Below, in pieces: positions 25,949-33,209 of a stretch of DNA of 64,000 bases. The stretch's first letter is position 1. Every line of letters begins with the position of its first letter. The stretch is from contig JAIXKJ010000003.1 of NCBI GenBank assembly GCA_026928255.1, positions 707,833 to 771,832 of the forward strand. The letters run 5' to 3'. The translations under genes and the position numbers were made by a program. The notes under the pieces were generated by a model that saw nothing but the letters and a program-made list of their open reading frames with translations, had not been told where the DNA came from and did not search any database. The stretch is from Anaerolineales bacterium (GTDB lineage: Bacteria > Chloroflexota > Anaerolineae > Anaerolineales > Villigracilaceae).

Positions 25949-27246
25949 TAACTCTTTATTTCCTTCACAATCTCCGCATAGACGTTCAGCGTTTCGTCAA
26001 CGTCCGCGTCGGAGTGTTCGTAACACATGAACCACGGTTCGCGCGCGTCATGGTCGGGCATGATTCCTTTTTCGATGGCTTTCTCCGTCAGTTGGAGATA
26101 TAAGGCGCGGTCGGTTTCCTGCCAATCGCGCTGACAAGAGACCGAGTCCGCGCCGAGCGAGAAGGAGAACATCGCGGGGTAGCCTGTAAACACGGCGGGA
26201 ATATCATTCTCTTCAAAAATTTCTTTCAAGCCGTCCATCAAGCGCTGTCCGCGTTTTTCGATGGTTTTGAGAATCGGTTTGGATTTAAGCAAACTCAACG
26301 TCGCGTACGCGCCCGCCACGCCCGCCTTGTTGTTGGTGTACGTCCCGCCTTGCGCCACGCCTTGCCCGATGATGGACATAATCTCGCGCTTGCCGCCGAA
26401 GGCGGCTATCGGGTAGCCGTTGCCCATCGCTTTGGCGTAAGTTACGAGGTCCGGGTTGAGGCGATAATATTCTTGCGCTCCGCCGTTGGCGATTCTAAAT
26501 CCCGTTTTGACTTCGTCCAAAATAAAAACGCAGCCATGCTCTTCGGTCTTTTGACGAATCAATTCCAAAAATCCGTCTTGCGGATTAATCGCCGCGCAAT
26601 TGCCCTGACACGGCTCGGTGATGACCGCCGCGATTTGCTCGCCATACGAACGCATGACGCGCTCGAAACCTTCCGCGTCGTTGAATGGCAGCGTGATAAT
26701 AAAATCGCGCATGGCTTTGGGAATGCCCGACGAACCCGGCACCGGAATCGGGCTGCGACGATTGCCGTAAGCGTCCGCTGGCGCGTAGGTTGACCAAAGC
26801 GCGTGGTCGTGCATTCCGTGATAATTGCCCTCAAACTTGACGATAATATCGCGCCCGGTATAGGCTCGCGCCACGCGGATGGCGTGCATGGTGGATTCGG
26901 TGCCAGAGCAAGCCAGCCGAACCATATCTATCGCGGGCGACATCTCGACGATCATCTCCGCGAGCGCGACTTCCAATTCCCCCGTCATGGCGAAGAGCGC
27001 GCCTTTTTGAATTTCTTCGATTACTTTTGAATCCACTTCGTCGTAAGCGTGCCCCAAAATAATGGGACCAAACGCCATGCGATAATCAATATATTTTTTG
27101 CCGTCGGCGTCCCACAAATGCGCGCCTTTCGCTTTTTCGACGTAAGGCGTCATGCCTTCTCCCCAAAATCGGAAATTGGAATTGACCCCCAACGGCGTAA
27201 CTTTCAGCGCCCGTTCTTGCAGCGCCTGAGTCTTTGAACCGAACAT
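25948..27246 (-). CDS. class III aminotransferase, glutamate-1-semialdehyde aminomutase-like
   Basis: This is a PLP enzyme of 432 residues with the HemL-like layout (NFRFWGEGMTPYVEKAKGAH, ACSGTESTMHAIRVARAYTG, PLP lysine in TYAKAMGNGYP). True HemL serves tetrapyrrole synthesis. No hem genes are nearby; the gene lies with amine catabolic aminotransferases and an Lrp regulator, so a catabolic aminotransferase is more likely. AGGAGA precedes the ATG. It is the first enzyme gene after lrp2. Confidence 0.85.
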   Translation of the reverse strand: MFGSKTQALQERALKVTPLGVNSNFRFWGEGMTPYVEKAKGAHLWDADGKKYIDYRMAFGPIILGHAYDEVDSKVIEEIQKGALFAMTGELEVALAEMIVEMSPAIDMVRLACSGTESTMHAIRVARAYTGRDIIVKFEGNYHGMHDHALWSTYAPADAYGNRRSPIPVPGSSGIPKAMRDFIITLPFNDAEGFERVMRSYGEQIAAVITEPCQGNCAAINPQDGFLELIRQKTEEHGCVFILDEVKTGFRIANGGAQEYYRLNPDLVTYAKAMGNGYPIAAFGGKREIMSIIGQGVAQGGTYTNNKAGVAGAYATLSLLKSKPILKTIEKRGQRLMDGLKEIFEENDIPAVFTGYPAMFSFSLGADSVSCQRDWQETDRALYLQLTEKAIEKGIMPDHDAREPWFMCYEHSDADVDETLNVYAEIVKEIKS

Positions 27247-27286
27247 AATCTCTCCTTTGAATCGAATCGCGGCAAGCCGCGCGGAA

Positions 27287-27790
27287 TTACTTGGATGCGG
27301 TTAGTTTGTTCTCTGACAATTCTTTGCGAATTCTCTCTGGCACTCTCCACTGGTAAACATCTTTGAGAACGAGCGGCACAATCGAAGTGGTGGTCTTACG
27401 CACGCCCGCCACCTTGCGAACGACTTCGGTAACGAAATAATAAATCTCCGATGTGTCGTGCGCCACAACTTGAATGCTGATGTCGTTCTGCCCGATGCCG
27501 CAGGCTACATACGTTACGTTTTCGAAAGACGCCATTTTCTTGGCGACGGCTAACACCGCGTCGGCTTCGACTTCCAGCCAGACGTCGGCTTTGATGTTGA
27601 ATCCGAGCGCTTCGGGGTTGATGACCGCGCTAATTTGCACGGCTTTCTCTTCGGTCATCCGCTCGACGCGATAACGCACCGCCCGCTCGGAAATATCGCC
27701 CATGCGCCGCGACATCTCCGAAGCGGACATGCGTCCGTCTTCCAAAAGCAAATTGACAATTTTTATATCTGTTTCGTCGAATTCATACAT
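27287..27790 (-). CDS. Lrp/AsnC-family transcriptional regulator (polyamine locus side 2)
   Basis: This is the second AsnC-type regulator. Residues about 5-55 are the helix-turn-helix (DIKIVNLLLEDGRMSASEMS), and 65-150 the RAM domain (GIGQNDISIQVVAHD). At 167 residues it has a C-terminal extension of charged residues. It heads the catabolic genes, with the next start only 40 bp away across a small GC hairpin, so it likely controls the whole unit and itself. It differs clearly from the regulator at 15558, so the locus has two non-identical Lrp proteins. Confidence 0.9.
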   Translation of the reverse strand: MYEFDETDIKIVNLLLEDGRMSASEMSRRMGDISERAVRYRVERMTEEKAVQISAVINPEALGFNIKADVWLEVEADAVLAVAKKMASFENVTYVACGIGQNDISIQVVAHDTSEIYYFVTEVVRKVAGVRKTTTSIVPLVLKDVYQWRVPERIRKELSENKLTASK

Positions 27791-27825
27791 AGTTTATATT
27801 TTCCTCTTCCGAAAGCGACAGGCGG

Positions 27826-27854
27826 AATATACCTTGTCGTCGCAGATTCGTCAA
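27826..27854 (-). promoter_or_regulatory. sigma-70-type promoter of lrp2 and the polyamine catabolic genes
   Basis: On the minus strand TTGACG (27849-27854), a 17-bp spacer and TATATT (27826-27831) are placed about 36 bp before the lrp2 ATG. No copy of the lrp1 operator repeat is visible here. Confidence 0.75.
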
Positions 27855-27904
27855 GCGTTGCAACGCGGTAAACTTAACTCAAACCAATCGAAAAGGAAAA
27901 CAAA

Positions 27905-28384
27905 ATGAAACTCCCCGCTCACTTGCACTTAGACAAACTCGGCATTCCTTACGAGGCGCGAAGTTTTTCGCCGCAAACGGAAAAGGGCGCGGCGCACGTC
28001 GCGCAGGCGTTGAATTTTCCCGAACGACAAGCCGTCAAGACGTTGATTTTTCAAATCGTGGAAAGCGGCGAATGCGTTTTGGTCATGCTCGGCGGCGATC
28101 AAAACGCAATTTCAGGGAATCTAAAAAAAGCGCTCGGCTCGCGCAACATCCAAATGGCGCCGACCGAACGAGTGAAAGAAATTACGGGATACGTCGTCGG
28201 CTCGATCCCCGCCTTTGGCTGGCAGCCCGTCGGATTCCGCTCCTTCCTCGAAGCGACTTTGCTCGACGAACCGATGCTCGGCACGGGCGCCGGTCAATGG
28301 GGCGAAGAGATTATGATCACGCCGCAAAATTTGATTCAAGCCAGCGGCGCAATCGCCGTGAATTTAACAATCAAAACGGCGTAA
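27905..28384 (+). CDS. YbaK/EbsC-family aminoacyl-tRNA deacylase, first copy
   Basis: This is a trans-editing domain of 159 residues that clears mischarged tRNA, usually Cys- or Ala-tRNA(Pro). The family core is seen in QAVKTLIFQIVESGECVLVM, the lysine-bearing segment LKKALGSRNIQMAP and GSIPAFGWQP. AAAGGA precedes the ATG. It is divergent from lrp2 and followed by a pirin gene and a second YbaK-like gene. Confidence 0.88.
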   Translation: MKLPAHLHLDKLGIPYEARSFSPQTEKGAAHVAQALNFPERQAVKTLIFQIVESGECVLVMLGGDQNAISGNLKKALGSRNIQMAPTERVKEITGYVVGSIPAFGWQPVGFRSFLEATLLDEPMLGTGAGQWGEEIMITPQNLIQASGAIAVNLTIKTA

Positions 28385-28414
28385 GTTTCCCTTCCCTCGA
28401 ATCATCTACACGCC

Positions 28415-29254
28415 ATGAACAATCAAACCGTATCACAAGTTATCGAGCCGAATTTAGTCATCGAAGGCGCGGGCGTGTTGTTGCGGCGTTCTATCGCGCC
28501 GCGTTCCAGCAATCTCTTCGACCCGTTTTTGCTGTTTGACCATTTCGCTTTTAATAACCCGTTGGAAGGTCCCGTGCGCGGATTTCCGACTCACCCGCAT
28601 CGCGGCATCGAGACTGTAACCTACATGCTCGAAGGCACGGTGCGCCACCGCGACAGTCTTGGCAATATGGGCGTTATCGCCGAAGGCGACGTGCAATGGA
28701 TGACCAGCGGGCGCGGCATCTTGCACGAAGAAATGCCGCGACGCGGCGCTAACGGCAACATTTACGGTTTTCAACTTTGGGTCAATTTGCCGTCCGCGCA
28801 AAAGATGAGCGAGCCGCGCTATCAGGAAATCGTCGGCGCGACGATTCCCGTCGTCGAAAAAGACGGCGCGAAGATTCGACTCGTAGCCGGCGAAATTAAC
28901 GGCGCGCGCGGGCCGGTTACGGAAATCGCCGCCAGCCCGCTTTACATGGACGTAACGCTTCAGCCCAATTCAACTTTCGCGTTGCCCATCCCCAGCGAGC
29001 ATACCGTTTTAGCCTACGCCTTTGAAGGCGCGGCGGATTTCGGCGGCGAGATTGCGCGCGAAGTTGCGATGGTCAAATTCAACAACGACGGCGAACAGGT
29101 GGAAATCAAAACGGAAGAGGGAGTCCGCTTTATGTTGATCGCGGGCGCGCCGTTCAAAGAACCGATTGTGCCCTACGGTCCCTTCGTGATGAACACGCGC
29201 GAAGAAATCGAGCAAACGCTGCGCGATTTAAAAAGCGGCGCGTTCGCTCAATAA
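28415..29254 (+). CDS. pirin-family bicupin protein
   Basis: This is a cupin protein of 279 residues. The metal site is visible in FPTHPHRGIETVTYMLEG with a later His-x-Glu (GILHEEMP), the four ligands of pirin. Bacterial pirins act as quercetinases or bind other enzymes; the role here is unknown. No ribosome site is seen 30 bp after the first YbaK gene. Together with the flanking YbaK genes it forms a compact three-gene run. Confidence 0.92.
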   Translation: MNNQTVSQVIEPNLVIEGAGVLLRRSIAPRSSNLFDPFLLFDHFAFNNPLEGPVRGFPTHPHRGIETVTYMLEGTVRHRDSLGNMGVIAEGDVQWMTSGRGILHEEMPRRGANGNIYGFQLWVNLPSAQKMSEPRYQEIVGATIPVVEKDGAKIRLVAGEINGARGPVTEIAASPLYMDVTLQPNSTFALPIPSEHTVLAYAFEGAADFGGEIAREVAMVKFNNDGEQVEIKTEEGVRFMLIAGAPFKEPIVPYGPFVMNTREEIEQTLRDLKSGAFAQ

Positions 29255-29269
29255 CGTTATAATTAAAAG

Positions 29270-29746
29270 ATGTCAACGCTTTCTTCCTCCGCGCAAAAAA
29301 TTCAAGATTTATTAAACTCGCTCGGTTACGATTACACGGTCATCGAACGCTCCGAGTCGACGCGCACCGCGCAAGAAGCCGCCGACCAAGCGGGTTGCGA
29401 ATTGGGGCAAATTGTCAAGTCGCTGATTTTTCGCGGCAAGGACAGCGGCAAGCCGATTTTGGTTTTGACGGCCGGCCCGAACCGCGTCAACGAGAAGCGC
29501 ATCAGCGAGTACGCGCAAGAACCCATCGGCAAAGCGGACGCGGATTTCGTCCGCGAGGTTACTGGCTTCGCCATTGGCGGCGTCCCGCCTTTGGGGCACG
29601 CGCAAACAATGGAAACCTACCTCGACCAAGATTTCCTTAAATATCAAACTATTTGGGCGGCGGCTGGCACGCCGAAAGCCATCTTTGAGTTGCAAACCGA
29701 AGACCTGCAAAAGATGACCAACGGGAAAATCGTTCAGGTTACATAA
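29270..29746 (+). CDS. YbaK/EbsC-family aminoacyl-tRNA deacylase, second copy
   Basis: This is a second deacylase of 158 residues, clearly different from the first. Motifs are CELGQIVKSLIFRGKDSGKP, VREVTGFAIGGVPPLGH and AAAGTPKAIFEL. The substrate tRNA could be Cys-tRNA(Pro) or another mischarged species. An exact TATAAT (29258-29263) ends six bases before the ATG and there is no ribosome site, so a leaderless transcript starting at the ATG is possible, besides read-through from the pirin gene. Confidence 0.9.
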   Translation: MSTLSSSAQKIQDLLNSLGYDYTVIERSESTRTAQEAADQAGCELGQIVKSLIFRGKDSGKPILVLTAGPNRVNEKRISEYAQEPIGKADADFVREVTGFAIGGVPPLGHAQTMETYLDQDFLKYQTIWAAAGTPKAIFELQTEDLQKMTNGKIVQVT

Positions 29747-29778
29747 TAGGCTTATTGCAAAAGTCGCCCTCACCCTTT

Positions 29779-29798
29779 CCCTCTCCCGTTGGAGAGGG
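29779..29798. repeat. 8-bp inverted repeat in a CCCTCACCC-type intergenic motif
   Basis: CCCTCTCC-CGTT-GGAGAGGG, preceded by CCCTCACCCTTT. It may act as a weak terminator for the YbaK run but lacks a U-tract. The rest of 29747-29913 holds a second imperfect hairpin (around CCGCC ... GGCGG, 29851-29876) and nothing coding. Confidence 0.5.
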
Positions 29799-29913
29799 GA
29801 CTCAGTCTCCCTTTGGGAATAGTATCTTTGAGGCATAGGACAAACTCCGCCGTCAAGTTAAACTTGGCGGCGCGTCTATTTGTCGGCGCACATTCTAAAT
29901 CGGAGTTAATGCC

Positions 29914-30771
29914 ATGAACAAAAAAATAATCGGACTCATTGCCAGCCTAACTTTCACGCTTGCCTGCGGAATTATCCCTTCGGCGCAAGCGCCTCAGCCT
30001 CCGCAGGGCGGCGTAGAAACGATTGTCGCGCAGACGCTCACCGCGCTGACCGCCGCCGCGCCCGCCGCGACAGCCGCCCCTTCAACCGAAGAGCCGCCCG
30101 CGCCAGACGGGACTCCCTTCCAAACTGCCGAAGTTTCTCTCTTCATTCCGAACGGCGTCGCCAACGGCGCTTCATCGTTCCTGACGACGACAATCGAATT
30201 TCCGTTTATTAACCCATCTGTCGGCGAGATGCCGCAACACATCGCCGTAACCTTTACGCAGTACGGAGCGCAAAGCCAACTCGACCCGCGCATTATGATT
30301 TTTCGCGCCGACGAGTATCAAGCGTTCATCGCGCCGACTCCATTACAAATGGACGCCATGCGTTCCTACACGGACGGGCAACCCCTGCCCGGCGAATCCA
30401 GCCCGACATTTTTCGCTCGACCTCATGCCCTCCAATTTGCAAACGGGCGCGGGATTCGCTATATTACCCAAGTCATTCAAGGCGTCGTTCCCATCAACAA
30501 TTCCTATCTGTTTTATTTCTATCAAGGAATCACCGACGACGGGAAATATTTTGTCGAAGCGCTTCTGCCTTTGAGTTCCATCTATCTCGCGGCGAACGGC
30601 GACCCCGACGCGCCGTTGCCCGCCGAAGGCATCCCCTTTAATTTCAACGATTTCGCCGCCTATTACAATCTTATCAGCGAAAAAATCAACGCCGCCGATT
30701 CGTCTTCTTTCAGCCCGTATTTAGAATCGCTCGACGAGTTGATCGCGTCCATGCAGATCAACGGTTTTTGA
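29914..30771 (+). CDS. putative secreted lipoprotein of unknown function
   Basis: This protein of 285 residues starts with a lipoprotein signal (MNKKIIGLIASLTFTLACG). A low-complexity Pro/Ala/Thr linker follows (residues about 25-65), then a globular domain. The domain has aromatic motifs (EFPFINPSVGEMPQHIAVTF, SYLFYFYQGITDDGKYFVEA) that I do not recognise. The Pro/Thr linker is typical of surface lipoproteins in Anaerolineae. It has a good ribosome site (CGGAG). Its neighbour Rnk has a separate promoter that starts at its stop codon, so this is probably a single-gene unit. Confidence 0.8.
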   Translation: MNKKIIGLIASLTFTLACGIIPSAQAPQPPQGGVETIVAQTLTALTAAAPAATAAPSTEEPPAPDGTPFQTAEVSLFIPNGVANGASSFLTTTIEFPFINPSVGEMPQHIAVTFTQYGAQSQLDPRIMIFRADEYQAFIAPTPLQMDAMRSYTDGQPLPGESSPTFFARPHALQFANGRGIRYITQVIQGVVPINNSYLFYFYQGITDDGKYFVEALLPLSSIYLAANGDPDAPLPAEGIPFNFNDFAAYYNLISEKINAADSSSFSPYLESLDELIASMQINGF

Positions 30772-30774
30772 GAT

Positions 30775-30803
30775 TTGGACTTTTTCCAAGTCAAGGCTAT
30801 AAT
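30775..30803 (+). promoter_or_regulatory. sigma-70-type promoter of rnk
   Basis: TTGGAC (30775-30780), a 17-bp spacer and TATAAT (30798-30803). It would start transcription near 30810, about 29 bases before the rnk ATG, and begins right after the stop of the lipoprotein gene. Confidence 0.82.
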
Positions 30804-30838
30804 TCGTCTTGCAGGCGATATTTTTGAAGGAGACGGAT

Positions 30839-31261
30839 ATGGCAGACGCGGAAAAACCGATTTACATTACGGAGTTTGATCTCAACCGATTAAATAATTT
30901 GATTCAAGACGCGCACGCGACGGATTATCATAAAAGCGATTACTTGAAAAAACTCGAAGCCGAATTAAAACGGGCAAAAATTGTGTCGTCTTCAGACATT
31001 CCAAACAACGTGGTAACGATGAATTCCACCGTGCGTTTAGAAGACGAAGAAACCAACGAAGAAGAAACCTACACGTTGGTCTTCCCCGAAAACGCAGATT
31101 TGAGTCAAGGCAAAGTTTCCATCCTCGCGCCAATCGGCACGGCGATGCTCGGCTATCAAGTCGGCGATATTTTTGAATGGGCTGTGCCAATGGGAACGCG
31201 CAAATTAAAAATCGTCGAGATTATCTATCAGCCCGAAGCGGCGGGCGACAGCGATTTATAA
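30839..31261 (+). CDS. rnk: GreA/GreB-fold protein, Rnk type
   Basis: This protein of 140 residues has a short N-terminal coiled coil (LNNLIQDAHATDYHKSDYLK) and a C-terminal FKBP-like Gre domain (TYTLVFPENADLSQGKVSIL, GTAMLGYQVGDIFEWAVPMG). The coiled coil is shorter than in GreA, as in Rnk, which binds RNA polymerase and competes with Gre factors. I start at 30839 (AGGAGA five bases upstream) rather than 30809, which would fall at the predicted transcription start. It stands alone with its own promoter and terminator. Confidence 0.85.
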   Translation: MADAEKPIYITEFDLNRLNNLIQDAHATDYHKSDYLKKLEAELKRAKIVSSSDIPNNVVTMNSTVRLEDEETNEEETYTLVFPENADLSQGKVSILAPIGTAMLGYQVGDIFEWAVPMGTRKLKIVEIIYQPEAAGDSDL

Positions 31262-31276
31262 CGCCGCCTGAAATCA

Positions 31277-31310
31277 AAAAAGGGATTGAGCGAAACCTCA
31301 ATCCCTTTTT
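31277..31310. terminator. bidirectional terminator between rnk and the membrane trio
   Basis: A 14-bp perfect stem (AAAAAGGGATTGAG / CTCAATCCCTTTTT, loop CGAAAC) serves both convergent units. Confidence 0.92.
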
Positions 31311-31317
31311 ATTTTAT

Positions 31318-31734
31318 TTACATCCCCAACGGTTTGACGCGCTTCCAATTGCCGACGACGAATAAAACAAACGCCGCCAATTCAAGAGTCCGCCCGAAGA
31401 AAGTCAGCCAGCCGATTTGCCAACTCAGCGGAAAGAAGGCTTGCAAAACGACCAGCCAAATGCCGGCGTTCAAAAGGAAGAAAGCCGCCCAAGTTAGGCG
31501 CTCGTCCCCGCGAATGGGCGGTTTCGGAAAACGCGGCAACACCCAAAAGGCGACGCCCATCGCCAATTGCACTAGCCAGCCGATAAGCGAAATTTCAATA
31601 TGCACGGGCAGCGTCGTCCACAACGAAGGCAAAAACATCCAGCCTTTGTTGGCAAGGAGCAACCCGCCAAAGGTCAAGCCGACAAGCATATAAAGGAAAG
31701 CGGCGCGGACATAATAAGCGCTTAATCGCGGCAT
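31318..31734 (-). CDS. small four-helix membrane protein, heme-oxidase-like motif (trio member 3)
   Basis: This 138-residue protein has four predicted helices. It is a paralogue of the next gene upstream: both share a segment P-V-x-I-x-x-L-x-G-W-L-x-Q-L-x-x-G-V-A-x-W-x-x-P and an arginine-lysine end. Here it reads LPVHIEISLIGWLVQLAMGV then AFWVLPRF. The His and GWL...G...P layout recalls helix 2 of heme-copper-oxidase subunit I and NnrS-like proteins, so heme or metal binding is possible but unproved. The ATG overlaps the upstream stop (TAATG). Last gene of the acs operon. Confidence 0.7.
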   Translation of the reverse strand: MPRLSAYYVRAAFLYMLVGLTFGGLLLANKGWMFLPSLWTTLPVHIEISLIGWLVQLAMGVAFWVLPRFPKPPIRGDERLTWAAFFLLNAGIWLVVLQAFFPLSWQIGWLTFFGRTLELAAFVLFVVGNWKRVKPLGM

Positions 31735-32141
31735 TATCGCACCTTGACGCGCGGCCACATGTTGGCGACAAACGCCACGCCCGCCGCCCACTGCAAAACG
31801 GCAGAGATCAGCAACCCCCAAGCGCTCCACGCCGACGGCGTTATGCTGTGCAGCGGCTCAAAGACGACGCGCAAACCCAAGCCGACGTTCAAGCAGACGA
31901 ACGCCGTCCAACTTAACCATTCTCGTCCGCGCGGCTCGGCGGCGCTGTATTTGGGAAACATCCACGTCGCCACGCCGAAGATGAGTTGAGTCAGCCAGCC
32001 GAAGACCAGCGTGTGAATGTAAACGGGAAACAAACTGGTCAGCGGAGAACGAATCGGCAAGGCAAGCGCCAAACCGCAACAAACCGCCAAAATTAAATAA
32101 ACCAACGCGGCTTTAAGAAACGAACGAATGAGTATCGGCAT
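31734..32141 (-). CDS. small four-helix membrane protein, paralogue (trio member 2)
   Basis: This 135-residue protein has four predicted helices, paralogous to the gene after it. The shared motif here is FPVYIHTLVFGWLTQLIFGV then ATWMFPKY; the His is two residues later than in the partner, which has Glu at that place. A second His is in FEPLHSITP. The two similar halves could pair into an eight-helix unit. It starts three bases after the larger membrane gene and overlaps the next gene by one base, so translation is coupled. Confidence 0.7.
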   Translation of the reverse strand: MPILIRSFLKAALVYLILAVCCGLALALPIRSPLTSLFPVYIHTLVFGWLTQLIFGVATWMFPKYSAAEPRGREWLSWTAFVCLNVGLGLRVVFEPLHSITPSAWSAWGLLISAVLQWAAGVAFVANMWPRVKVR

Positions 32142-32144
32142 AAC

Positions 32145-33209
32145 TTATTTTTTAGATTTAATCACAGAGTAAATTGTAGCGGCTAAGAATAACAGAATCG
32201 CAACTTCGTTCAACATGCCGCCCCAACGGCGAATTTGGAACTGGTTGGTCAAATCGCCGACGACGCGAATGAGCAGCGAGAGGTTGAGCAAAACTAAATG
32301 TCCGTAAAATTCGGGGCGATATTGCACGGGCGTATTAAGGATTGCGGGGAAGATAATCAGCGCGTGACCAAAAATCATGGACATGACAAAACCGATGAAG
32401 ACGGAATGCAATTCCGCGTCGTACAACGCGCCGACGTTGACTCCGCCGATGACAAGTTGCAACGCGCCGCCAATTCCCAGCCAGACGAATCCGCCGAAGA
32501 GACAATAAGCGAGGTAGCGCGTCAACGGGCTGCGATGACGAATATTCCGCGCCGCGATGTCGTTGCGTAAAAACCAAAGCGCCAAGCCGAGCATAGCCAG
32601 CCCGTTGAGGCGCGCGCCCCAGTCTAAATTAAAGAGCGCCAAAATTGCGCCCGCCAAAAGCGCAACCACGCCGACGGTGAACAAGCGCACTTGCGCGCGC
32701 GTCGGGCGGAGGACGCGACTGAGTTCCAAGCGCTCGCCGCCGATGGTCAACACGAGGAAAGCCATCCACCAGAAGACGACGCGGAAGAGCGGCTGTCCGC
32801 TCAGCCAGAGGACGTTGCCCAAAACCCAAGCCAACGAGCCGACCGCCATCGTAATGGTGTGAATGTGCGGTTCGCGGCGCACCATGACCAGCAAAATGCC
32901 AAGCATGCCAAAACTGCCTAAGGTCATCAACACTTTTCCAGCGAAGGGATAAATCAGGATGAGAATCCAGCCCAAACCAGAGAAGAGCGGCGCGAGGAAC
33001 ATCCACTTGCGGCGAATGGCGACGGCGCGTTCCAGCGGAATCAGCACGCCTAAAAATCCGCAAATCATCAGCGGACCGTGAGCGACCGCTAAATTGTTAT
33101 TGAGCGGCGGCAACTGCCAGCCGATACGCAATAAGCCCGCCCAAAGCGCCATCATCAAACCGAGAATGGCGAGCGCTAAAAATGGAATATATTGAACTCG
33201 AAATTTCAC
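32145..33209 (-). CDS. polytopic membrane protein, about 11-12 helices, NnrS/oxidase-like (trio member 1)
   Basis: This integral membrane protein of 354 residues has conserved-looking His motifs in helices: NLAVAHGPLMICGFLG, REPHIHTITMAVG, and AELHSVFIGFVMSMIFGHAL. The HGPLM and H-x-(about 16)-H patterns resemble NnrS and other heme-b membrane proteins. GTG start with GAGGG six bases upstream; it overlaps the acs stop by 4 bases (GTGA). I do not recognise a named family with confidence. It is translated together with acs and the two small paralogues. Confidence 0.7.
   Translation of the reverse strand: MKFRVQYIPFLALAILGLMMALWAGLLRIGWQLPPLNNNLAVAHGPLMICGFLGVLIPLERAVAIRRKWMFLAPLFSGLGWILILIYPFAGKVLMTLGSFGMLGILLVMVRREPHIHTITMAVGSLAWVLGNVLWLSGQPLFRVVFWWMAFLVLTIGGERLELSRVLRPTRAQVRLFTVGVVALLAGAILALFNLDWGARLNGLAMLGLALWFLRNDIAARNIRHRSPLTRYLAYCLFGGFVWLGIGGALQLVIGGVNVGALYDAELHSVFIGFVMSMIFGHALIIFPAILNTPVQYRPEFYGHLVLLNLSLLIRVVGDLTNQFQIRRWGGMLNEVAILLFLAATIYSVIKSKK

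Noticed and set aside
25948..27246. True HemL (tetrapyrrole synthesis)
   Set aside because: Motifs fit the HemL-like fold, but no heme genes are near and the neighbours are amine catabolic; kept as aminotransferase of HemL-like type.
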